Of a DNA stretch of 64,000 bases, positions 1 to 7,022 are shown one piece after another. The notes beneath the pieces were generated by a model. It did not search any database. It was given only the letters and a program-made list of their open reading frames with translations, and was not told the DNA's origin. Positions within the stretch are counted from its first letter, which is position 1, and every line of letters starts with the position of its first letter. Origin of the DNA: Methylobacterium sp. Leaf117 (lineage in GTDB: Bacteria; Pseudomonadota; Alphaproteobacteria; Rhizobiales; Beijerinckiaceae). The stretch is from NCBI RefSeq assembly GCF_001422985.1, contig NZ_LMNL01000006.1, positions 1-64,000 on the forward strand, in the 5' to 3' direction. A program made the position numbers and the translations under genes.

Positions 1-2
1 AG

Positions 3-98
3 CTCATCGCCCGCGGCAACCTGTTCTCCAAGACCGCCTACGGCCAGAACCTGCTCAAGCTCGCCAAGGAAGATCAGGCCTCCCTCCTGGCACGGTGA
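3..98 (+). CDS. 3' end of an unidentified gene cut by the window edge
   Basis: An open plus-strand frame with no visible start runs from the left edge to a TGA at 96-98 and gives 31 C-terminal residues, including LFSKTAYGQNLLKLAKEDQ. The residues look like an amphipathic helix, and third codon positions are nearly all G or C, as in the real genes of this window. The fragment is too short to assign a family. I call it coding from frame openness and composition only. Confidence 0.45.
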   Translation, partial: LIARGNLFSKTAYGQNLLKLAKEDQASLLAR

Positions 99-215
99 GC
101 AGCGCTTTTGCCGACCCGGTGAGCGGACGGGATCCGCAACGGAGAGGCGGATGTCCTGCGCCGCGCGGACAGGGGGGTCTCCCCGAATCCGAGGGGGTCG
201 GGTATAGGGACGGGC

Positions 216-533
216 ATGGACAACATCATCCGCCCCACCTTCGGCGCCCCGCGCCGCACGGAACAGACCGATCCGCGCCGCGTCCAGGTGCTGACGCAGC
301 GGGTCTACGGCGAGGCTCACGGCTGCCGGGTCTGCCTCGTGCATGACGAGGCCGCCCCGGAGGGTGACGTCTACAAGGTGGTGGTCGGCTTCCTGACCGA
401 CGACGAGGTCAGCACGGTGGCGATCCTCCCGGCCACGCCGGAAGGCGAGACCGATTGCGAGATCGTCGCGCTGGCCATCCTGCGCACCCTCGGCATGATC
501 GAGGCCCGCACCGAGCCACCCGGCATCGCCTGA
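216..533 (+). CDS. hypothetical protein, 105 aa
   Basis: I do not recognise this family. The product is a soluble, acidic protein with no signal peptide and no membrane segment. Residues 30-40 hold two cysteines (CRVCLVHDEA), and the middle looks like alternating beta strands (VYKVVVGFLTDDEV) followed by a helix (IVALAILRTLGM), so a small alpha/beta fold is likely. The ATG at 216 follows a purine-rich stretch. It lies between the truncated upstream gene and tRNA-Gln on the same strand. Codon use matches its neighbours, which supports a real gene. No function can be inferred. Confidence 0.6.
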   Translation: MDNIIRPTFGAPRRTEQTDPRRVQVLTQRVYGEAHGCRVCLVHDEAAPEGDVYKVVVGFLTDDEVSTVAILPATPEGETDCEIVALAILRTLGMIEARTEPPGIA

Positions 534-716
534 GACCCGGGCCGGTGCCCCATGTCAGCGGAACGGACCCTATCACGGACCGTCAGAAGCGGGGTTGCAT
601 CGGTCCGGAAAGCCATGCTATCGCCCCTGCACCGGAACGGACCGGGTCGAAACCGCCGGGTATCGCATCGGCGCAGACGCAAAAACCGGATCCATCCTCG
701 TGCCACGCGGGGATTT

Positions 717-790
717 TGGGGGATAGTTTAACGGTAGAACAGTGGACTCTGACTCCTCTAGTCCAGGTTCGAATCCTGGTCCCCCAGCCA
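717..790 (+). tRNA. tRNA-Gln (anticodon CTG)
   Basis: The acceptor strands TGGGGGA (717-723) and TCCCCCA (780-786) pair fully, followed by discriminator G and an encoded CCA (788-790). The T arm is CCAGG-TTCGAAT-CCTGG. The anticodon loop reads CTCTGAC, placing CTG at positions 34-36, which decodes CAG (Gln). The anticodon stem has one T-T mismatch. The form matches the alphaproteobacterial tRNA-Gln(CUG). The integrase remnant just downstream suggests that this tRNA once served as an attachment site. Confidence 0.96.
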
Positions 791-894
791 CTGTCAGAAC
801 TAAGTTATTCTCGGCATTCGATACTTCGCTGAGCCGCCCTGCGGTCTGAGCCCTTTGCGACACTGGCTGTCCGCACGAACGGCGGGAGCACGGT

Positions 895-1368
895 TTGGGT
901 TCGGTCGCCAACGTCGTTCAGCGCGGACGCACTTCCCATTTCAGACGCCGGGTTCCAGCCGACCTGCGGCAGCGCCTCGGCCGCCACGAACTCGTGTGCA
1001 GTTCGGCACGAACGACCTCCGCACTGCCAAGCTTGGGTCCTGTCGGCTATACGTGGGCGCGGAAGAGCTGTTCTCGACTCTACGCGCCCTGCCGATGCTG
1101 ACCGACGACCAACTCGCCCACCTCGTCCGCGATTTCTACGACACCATGCTGTCGGACGAGAACGCCGGCCGGCTTACCCGCGGACCGCTGCCTGAGTGCG
1201 GACGCGAAGCCCGCGTTAGGCAATACGCGACGATGGCCGCTTAAGGGTCGCGAGGCGCTGCCCGGCAACCGTCTCGACGAGGCGGCCTTCGCGGAGATGA
1301 TGTTGAAGTGTCAGGGAATCGCAGTCCGGGATCTGACGCCCAGAGAAGCCGCCAAAGCTTGCCCCTGA
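895..1368 (+). pseudogene. remnant of a tyrosine-recombinase (phage-type integrase) N-terminal region
   Basis: The pieces resemble the N-terminal domain of DUF6538-type integrases. The first piece (from ATG 895) reads RGRTSHFRRRVPADLRQRLG, the usual 'FRRRVPADLR' opening. Near base 1000 the homology moves to another frame (GTNDLRTAKLGS, then LFSTLRALPMLTDDQLAHLV) as if one T had been lost. That frame stops at TAA 1242, and homology resumes in the first frame (GNRLDEAAFAEMMLK, then RDLTPREAAKAC) until TGA 1366. The catalytic domain is absent. Two frame changes plus truncation make it dead. It lies about 100 bases downstream of tRNA-Gln, where such integrases insert. Family naming is from memory of the motif. 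Confidence 0.7.
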
Positions 1369-1437
1369 CCCAGCAAACCGGTCCGCGCTGAGCGCAAGCT
1401 TTTCGGGCATCCTGAACCCTGAAGGAGGGTGGATGCC

Positions 1438-1485
1438 ATGCCTCGCAAACGCTTCACGAATGAACAGGTCGCCTTCGCCCCGCAT
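1438..1485 (+). mobile_element. 5' remnant of an IS3-family OrfA transposase gene
   Basis: The ATG at 1438 opens MPRKRFTNEQVAFA, the characteristic start of IS3-family OrfA helix-turn-helix proteins, and a good GGAGG ribosome site sits upstream (1422-1430). Homology stops after about 15 residues: the expected LRQAE continuation is replaced by PHQLK and the HTH is missing. I see neither an inverted repeat nor an OrfB. It is best read as a scar left when an insertion sequence was deleted or overwritten next to the integrase remnant. Confidence 0.55.
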
Positions 1486-1898
1486 CAATTGAAGCTCCTC
1501 CAGATCATCGACGCCGGCGCGGGCAACGACGCCACTCCAGTCGAACGCGCTTGGGCGACCTCGTCGACGCGCTCGCGGCGCACGAAGCCGGGCGCAACCG
1601 GCTGGAGGACGAGGTCCTGGCCGTGCTCGACCACCGGCGCGTGCCGCTGCTGGCGGCTGCGGACGGGGGCGGGGGCGGGCTCGCCTGCGCCGCTGCCCCG
1701 AAGACGATGGAGCGTTGGACGAGCATGCCGAGGATGGCTGCACAGACCCCACACCGGAGAACTGAATTTACCCATGGCGTACAAGTCTAAACCGGCGCAC
1801 CCGGCGGTAACGTTTCGTTTACCATTTCCGATAATGACTCGTTAACCCATCTTCGACCCGCCGGTCGAATGCGGCACCTCCGCTCGTTTGGCAGGCCT
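1486..1898. other. gene-poor stretch after the mobile-element scars
   Basis: No intact gene is visible. A short plus-strand frame around 1545-1660 (LGDLVDALAAHEAGRNRLED) looks like old coding sequence but has no convincing start and decays into low-complexity Gly/Ala. Bases 1770-1868 are less GC-rich and probably carry the promoter of the sensor gene that follows. Confidence 0.4.
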
Positions 1899-3362
1899 AT
1901 GCGTACCGGACTGTTTTCCTCCCTCCGCAGCCTGCTGGCCTTCCTGCTCCTCCTAGCCACGGTGTTCGGCGGGCTCGCCGTCCTGAGCACGAGCGATCGG
2001 GTGACCGGCAACCCCCGGCGCATTGAGGCCGAGTGGCGCGTCCAGGCGGACTTCGTTGCCGAACGCCTGGAAGGGGGCCTTCTAGCGGTCGAACGGGAAC
2101 TGCTCTTCGCTGCACAGAGTCTGGCGATCCAGGCGCCCGGCGGTGATCCGGACGCGCCGGCGCGCCTGCTCGCGGCCTGGCAGCGGCTCCATCCCGAACT
2201 GGCCGACGCGCTCTTCGCCGACCGGGCTGGTGTGGTTCTGGCCGCCTCGCGTCGGAGCATCCAGGGGGCAGACGTCTCCAGCAGTCCTTGGTTCGCCAAG
2301 GCGCTCTCGGGCTTGGTCGTCGGGGAGGCCGCGCAGGGAAGCCGGGCCGGAATCGGAGTCACCCGCAACCTCATCGTGGCGGCCCCCGTGGGCGAAGCCG
2401 GCGCTCCCCTCGGCATCGTCGCCGTCCAGCTCCCGCCCGAATGGACCGATGGAATCGTTGCCGGCGCCCGGCGCATGCTTCCGAACGGGGGGCGGGGCCT
2501 GTCGATCCGCGTCATGAACGGATCGGGGCGCAGCCTCCACGACTCCGGTCCAGACGCGCTGGGCCCCGAAGTTCGGGCGACCGTCGGCGACGTCGAGCGG
2601 GGCGGCGTGGGATGGCTCGTGACCCTGCGCCCTCCCGAGACCGCGGCCCCGGCGCTTCCCCTTCTGGTCCTGCTCGGCGCCGGCCTGTTCGCGGCCGCGG
2701 TCGGCTGGCTCCTCGGCGGATGGGCGACATGCAGCCTCGACCTCGCCGAGGCGCTCTGCCGTCAGGAGGGCCAGAATCGGACGGTCGCGTTCCCCCTGAC
2801 CCGCGACTTGAACCGCCTCACCGGGTCGATTCGCGCGGCCATCGAGCGGAGCATGGTGCGCGAGCGCCTGCTCCAAGAGAAACGCGCGGCCCTCGCGCGC
2901 AGCCGTGATCGGATCCGGGCCATCCGGTCCCTGTCGGGCTCGACCTGCTGGGAAATCGATCTCTCGACCGGGAAAGTCGTCTGGACGGACCGCGAGGATG
3001 AGCAGGGCGGGACCACGCCGGAGCGGGTCTGCAACCTTGAAGATGTACTCGCGCATGTCGAGCCCGAGGATCGCGCGATGATGAGCGACGCCCTCGGCAC
3101 GGTTCAGGCCAAGCACGGGGCCGTCCGCGAAGTGATCGTACGGACCCGGTCGGGCGCGGAACGGATCTCCGGCCGCCGGCTCGCCTTCCGCCTCTCGGCG
3201 CTGGGGGGAGCCGGCACGGGCCGCATCTACGCCCTGAGCCGCGAGTACTTCGAGCCACTCCTGATCGCCCCGAGCGTCGAGTGCAGCGCGGTAAGCGTCG
3301 AGCGCCGCAGCCCGGGCCTGGCGCGGCCGCGCCACGAAAGCGCGATTCGCCGCCTTGGCTGA
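1899..3362 (+). CDS. membrane sensor with periplasmic dCache-like domain and PAS domain, no output domain
   Basis: The 487-aa product has a first membrane helix (about residues 8-32) and a periplasmic region of about 210 residues that resembles a double Cache sensor (ALFADRAGVVLAASRR, SSPWFAKAL). A second helix lies near 251-275, followed by a coiled cytoplasmic linker and a PAS-like domain (about 345-450, starting STCWEIDLSTGKVVW). Such architectures normally continue into a histidine kinase or GGDEF domain, but here the protein ends about 40 residues after the PAS with no catalytic motif. I chose the ATG at 1899 because an AGG precedes it; an in-frame ATG at 1869 would add ten residues. It lies 368 bases upstream of the cellulose operon on the same strand, so a role in cellulose control is possible but unproven. 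Confidence 0.75.
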   Translation: MRTGLFSSLRSLLAFLLLLATVFGGLAVLSTSDRVTGNPRRIEAEWRVQADFVAERLEGGLLAVERELLFAAQSLAIQAPGGDPDAPARLLAAWQRLHPELADALFADRAGVVLAASRRSIQGADVSSSPWFAKALSGLVVGEAAQGSRAGIGVTRNLIVAAPVGEAGAPLGIVAVQLPPEWTDGIVAGARRMLPNGGRGLSIRVMNGSGRSLHDSGPDALGPEVRATVGDVERGGVGWLVTLRPPETAAPALPLLVLLGAGLFAAAVGWLLGGWATCSLDLAEALCRQEGQNRTVAFPLTRDLNRLTGSIRAAIERSMVRERLLQEKRAALARSRDRIRAIRSLSGSTCWEIDLSTGKVVWTDREDEQGGTTPERVCNLEDVLAHVEPEDRAMMSDALGTVQAKHGAVREVIVRTRSGAERISGRRLAFRLSALGGAGTGRIYALSREYFEPLLIAPSVECSAVSVERRSPGLARPRHESAIRRLG

Positions 3363-3730
3363 CCCTGCGGGGTAGGGGACGCAAGGCCGGGAACGGCACC
3401 GAGCGGCTGACGCGGCACGCGGCGCGTCCGCGACCTCACGTCGAGCTTCAAGCCCGAAACTCTGCAGAAAGCTTCCAGATTTCGTCAGAGCGTCATCGGC
3501 GTCGCGAAAACACCGTCCCGCGCTCCGAAATCAGTTCCTCATGAAATGGGACGTGAAACGCTAAACTTCGATATTGAATCGCTAGCAACGTCGCTTTTCC
3601 ATTCAATGCTCTCGAGTGTTACGAGCACGGACTTCACGCACGGCGATGCTGCCGAAAACAGTCTTCGCACGCGCCGGCGGCGCAAGCCGAGGAATCTCGA
3701 TTAACCAGCAATTAACTATACAAGCGCTTA
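3363..3730. promoter_or_regulatory. leader region upstream of the cellulose operon
   Basis: This 368-base gap has no convincing gene. Its right half (about 3540-3735) is clearly richer in A and T than the surrounding coding sequence, as expected for the promoter of the bcs operon. I could not fix -35/-10 boxes or an operator with confidence. Confidence 0.4.
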
Positions 3731-4540
3731 ATGATGCAGCGCGAAAAGAGGCGCAAATTTGCCACCTCTCGGGGTTCAGCACAAGTGTTCCACCGTCTCA
3801 GAAACGTGTCGTTCCTGCTCAGTGCTCTGGCCGTGGCGCCGACCTCTCCCCGCGCGGCCGACTGGTATACGGGCGCCGCTCAGCCAGAAGTCGCGGGTGA
3901 CGAATGGATCGTGGCCGTCGATGCCAGTGCGACCGTTACAACCAATAGCTCCGCTTTTGGAACGATCACGGCGACGATCGCGCCCGTCGGCAACCTCCTC
4001 AACGACGGTCTCCGCGTACGCCTGCAAGGCGTAGCCGGCACCTATTCCTATCCGGGCGCGGCAGTCCGTCAAACCGTCAATGGCGTTCAGCAGGAAGGCA
4101 CGGTCCTGCTCGGCTACGAGTGGATCTGGCAGCAGGCGGCGCTGGCCGGCTACATCGGCATGAACGTGCGCAGCAACGAGCTCTCCATCCTGGACCCCGG
4201 CAATCCCGTGGTCGGCACGGGCCTGGGCGTGAAAGTGGCGGCGGACCTTTATGTGAACCCCACCGAGAACACGCTGTTCTCGGCCAATGCCTCCTACTCG
4301 ACGCTGTTCAACGCCTATTACGCGCGCTTCCGCACCGGCGTTGCGGTGGTGCCGGGCGTCTTCGTCGGCCCCGAGGCCACACTCCTGGGCGACGAATTCT
4401 TCAACGGCTGGCGAGCCGGCGGCCACATCACCGGGTTCGCCATCGGTCCGATGAAGTTTTCGCTCGGGGCGGGCTACGCATTCGACCGTATTCGTAAGGG
4501 TGGATACTACACCAGCGTCGATGGTCGCATCGCATTCTGA
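3731..4540 (+). CDS. bcsS: cellulose biosynthesis protein BcsS
   Basis: The 269-aa exported protein has a basic N terminus, a hydrophobic stretch near residues 27-37 and a likely cleavage region around SPRAADW. The mature part is rich in Gly, Tyr and alternating hydrophobic residues (FRTGVAVVPGVFVGPEATLL, FSLGAGYAF) and ends in Phe, like a small outer-membrane barrel. This matches BcsS (CBP_BcsS family), an accessory protein found beside bcsA in Rhizobiales; its exact role is not known. It is the first gene of the operon and ends 87 bases before the chosen bcsA start. No clear ribosome site precedes the ATG at 3731, so the start is uncertain. Confidence 0.8.
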   Translation: MMQREKRRKFATSRGSAQVFHRLRNVSFLLSALAVAPTSPRAADWYTGAAQPEVAGDEWIVAVDASATVTTNSSAFGTITATIAPVGNLLNDGLRVRLQGVAGTYSYPGAAVRQTVNGVQQEGTVLLGYEWIWQQAALAGYIGMNVRSNELSILDPGNPVVGTGLGVKVAADLYVNPTENTLFSANASYSTLFNAYYARFRTGVAVVPGVFVGPEATLLGDEFFNGWRAGGHITGFAIGPMKFSLGAGYAFDRIRKGGYYTSVDGRIAF

Positions 4541-4575
4541 GATCACGCTGGAGGTATGCCGCGCGGGCGGCATCT

Positions 4576-4614
4576 CATCCTTCCTTCGCCTAACCCATCC
4601 TTCCTTCGCCTAAC
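4576..4614. repeat. two perfect 19-bp direct repeats just before bcsA
   Basis: The sequence CATCCTTCCTTCGCCTAAC occurs at 4576-4594 and again at 4596-4614, a 20-base period. It lies 13 bases upstream of the chosen bcsA start. The tandem copy looks non-coding and argues against starting BcsA at the more distal ATG (4556). Confidence 0.9.
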
Positions 4615-4627
4615 GCGGAGTGGCCCC

Positions 4628-7021
4628 ATGCCACCCTTTCTCGTCCGAACCATCTGGCTCGCCAGCGCCGCGGTGACCCTGCTGTTGCTGTCGCAACCTC
4701 TGGGAACGGACGTTCAGCTTGAGATGAGCCTCGGCGCCATTGCGGTCATGATCCTCCTGTGGCTGTTCGCCAAGGGGCGCACCGGGCGTCTGACCTTCCT
4801 TGCCATCGGCAGTCTCGTGGTGCTGCGCTACATCTATTGGCGCCTGTCGAGCACGCTGCCGCCTGTCAGCGATCTTCCGGGTTTCACGGCCGGCGTGATC
4901 CTGATCGCGGCGGAGCTCTACTGCTTCTACATCCTGGCGGTCAGCCTCGTGATCAACGCCGATCCCCTGCGGCGTCCCCCGCCCCCGCAGGACGCGGAAG
5001 ACGACCTGCCGACCGTCGACATCTTCGTCCCGACCTACAACGAGGACCGGCACATCCTCGCGACGACACTCGCGGCCGCAAAATCCCTGGACTACCCGGC
5101 GCACAAGTTCACCGTCTGGCTCCTCGACGACGGCGGGACGGACCAGAAATGCGCGGATAGCGATCCCCGCAAGGCCGAGGAGGCGCGTGCGCGCCGCAAG
5201 GTCCTGCAGGCCCTCTGCGCGGATCTCGGGGTGTCCTACCTGACTCGACGGCGCAACCTCCACGCCAAGGCCGGAAACCTCAACAACGGCCTCCAGAACT
5301 CGATCAGCGAGATCGTCGTGGTCCTGGATGCGGACCACGTGCCCTTCCGCTCGTTCCTGCTCGACACGATCGGCCATTTCGGCGTGGATCCGAAGCTGTT
5401 CCTCGTGCAGACGCCGCACGCCTTCCTGAATCCCGACCCGATCGAGCGGAACTTGAAGACCTTCGAGCGGATGCCCTCCGAGAACGAGATGTTCTACGCG
5501 GTGGGGCAGTGCGGGCTCGACAAGTGGAACGGCTCGTTCTTCTGCGGCTCGGCCGCGCTGCTCCGGCGCAGCGCGCTGGACGAGGCGGGCGGTTTCTCCG
5601 GCATCACCATCACGGAGGATTGCGAGACCGCCTTCGAGCTGCATTCGCGGGGCTGGACCAGCCTCTACGTCGACAAGCCCCTGATCGCCGGCCTCCAGCC
5701 GGAGACCCTCTCGGCCTTCATCGGGCAGCGTTCGCGCTGGTGCCAGGGCATGCTGCAGATCATGCTTCTCAAGAACCCGCTCTTCAAGAGTGGGCTGAGG
5801 CCGATCCAGAGGCTCTGCTACCTGTCGAGCATGACGTTCTGGTTCTTCCCGCTCCCGCGCCTGATTTTCATGGCAGCTCCACTGCTGTACATCTTCTTCG
5901 ACATGAAGATCGTCGTCGCCAACGTCGACGAGGCCATCGCCTACACAGCCACTTACATCGTCGTAAACCTGATGATGCAGAACTACCTCTACGGACGGGT
6001 ACGCTGGCCCTTCGTCTCCGAACTGTACGAGTACGTGCAGGGCCTGTTCCTCATCAAGGCGACCGCCGCCGTCATCCTGTCGCCGCGCAAGCCGACCTTC
6101 AACGTAACGGCCAAGAACGTCAGCCTGGACCACGACCAGCTCTCCCCCCTGGCGCTGCCCTACTTCATCGTCTTCGCGGTCCTCTTCCTCGCTCAAGCCT
6201 TCGCTACCTACCGCTACAGCTTCGAGCCCGGCGTCACGAACCTGATGCTCGTGGTCGGCCTCTGGAACCTCTTCAATCTCATCACGGCCGGCGCCGCTCT
6301 GGGCGTCGCTACCGAGCGGCGTCAGACGGAGACGGCCCCCTCGCTGCCGGTCGACCGGCCTGCGGTGCTGAACCTCAACGGCACGACCATCGACGTCACC
6401 GTGGAGCGCATCTCCAGCGCCCGATGCCGGATCCGGATAGATGCGGTGGTTCCGATGCGCCGTAGCGACGACGGTTCGGTCGGCACCCTCGCGGCGACCC
6501 ACCAGGGACACATGCCGCTCCTGAGTCATGCCCGGACGATCCCGGTGCGGGTGGCAGGAATCACCGCCGCCGGCGAGGAATCGATCTGCGATCTTGTCTT
6601 CGAGCCCCTGACGCCCGGCAGCTACTTCGCCCTCGCGGACATCATGTACGGCGATGCCGACGCGATGGTCCGCTTCCAGCAACGCCGCCGCACCCACAAG
6701 GACATCCTGTCGGGGACCGGGCAGTTCATCGGCTGGGGTCTGTACGGACCGATCCGGGCCCTGGCCTGCCTGATGACGGGAACGGCACAGCGCCCTGTCG
6801 AGGAGGAGGCCCCGAAGGCCGCCGCCGCAGGCGCACGCCGCCGCGCCGCCGATTCGGACACGCAGACGGCCCCCAGGCCGGCGGCGGCCGCGCCACCGGC
6901 CGACGGATCGCCGAGCTGGCTCCAGCTGATGGTCGAGACCGAGACCGGGCAGGACGAGGCGGAGCGCGGACGTCGGACCTCAGACCGGATGGTCGCTGCC
7001 CCGACGGGGCTGCGCAGCTGA
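4628..7021 (+). CDS. bcsA: cellulose synthase catalytic subunit BcsA (UDP-forming)
   Basis: This inner-membrane family 2 glycosyltransferase polymerises UDP-glucose into beta-1,4-glucan and extrudes it. The 797-aa product shows N-terminal membrane helices, then LLDDGG (near residue 169), DADH (near 234), TED (near 330) and QRSRW (near 368), which are the D,D,D,QxxRW catalytic residues. The gating-loop motif FNVTAK follows, then further helices and a PilZ-type beta-barrel region (about 560-680). The PilZ motifs are degenerate: ERRQTETAP lacks the second Arg of RxxxR, and ERISSAR replaces the D/NxSxxG motif, so c-di-GMP binding is doubtful. The ATG at 4628 has a GGAG seven bases upstream; an in-frame ATG at 4556 has poor spacing and a tandem repeat behind it. 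bcsB begins one base after the stop. Confidence 0.95.
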   Translation: MPPFLVRTIWLASAAVTLLLLSQPLGTDVQLEMSLGAIAVMILLWLFAKGRTGRLTFLAIGSLVVLRYIYWRLSSTLPPVSDLPGFTAGVILIAAELYCFYILAVSLVINADPLRRPPPPQDAEDDLPTVDIFVPTYNEDRHILATTLAAAKSLDYPAHKFTVWLLDDGGTDQKCADSDPRKAEEARARRKVLQALCADLGVSYLTRRRNLHAKAGNLNNGLQNSISEIVVVLDADHVPFRSFLLDTIGHFGVDPKLFLVQTPHAFLNPDPIERNLKTFERMPSENEMFYAVGQCGLDKWNGSFFCGSAALLRRSALDEAGGFSGITITEDCETAFELHSRGWTSLYVDKPLIAGLQPETLSAFIGQRSRWCQGMLQIMLLKNPLFKSGLRPIQRLCYLSSMTFWFFPLPRLIFMAAPLLYIFFDMKIVVANVDEAIAYTATYIVVNLMMQNYLYGRVRWPFVSELYEYVQGLFLIKATAAVILSPRKPTFNVTAKNVSLDHDQLSPLALPYFIVFAVLFLAQAFATYRYSFEPGVTNLMLVVGLWNLFNLITAGAALGVATERRQTETAPSLPVDRPAVLNLNGTTIDVTVERISSARCRIRIDAVVPMRRSDDGSVGTLAATHQGHMPLLSHARTIPVRVAGITAAGEESICDLVFEPLTPGSYFALADIMYGDADAMVRFQQRRRTHKDILSGTGQFIGWGLYGPIRALACLMTGTAQRPVEEEAPKAAAAGARRRAADSDTQTAPRPAAAAPPADGSPSWLQLMVETETGQDEAERGRRTSDRMVAAPTGLRS

Positions 7022-7022
7022 G

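Noticed and set aside
4610..6697. Long open minus-strand frame opposite bcsA (about 695 codons)
   Set aside because: It is Arg/Glu/His-rich with no domain sense and mirrors codon bias of bcsA on the other strand; a GC-rich shadow.
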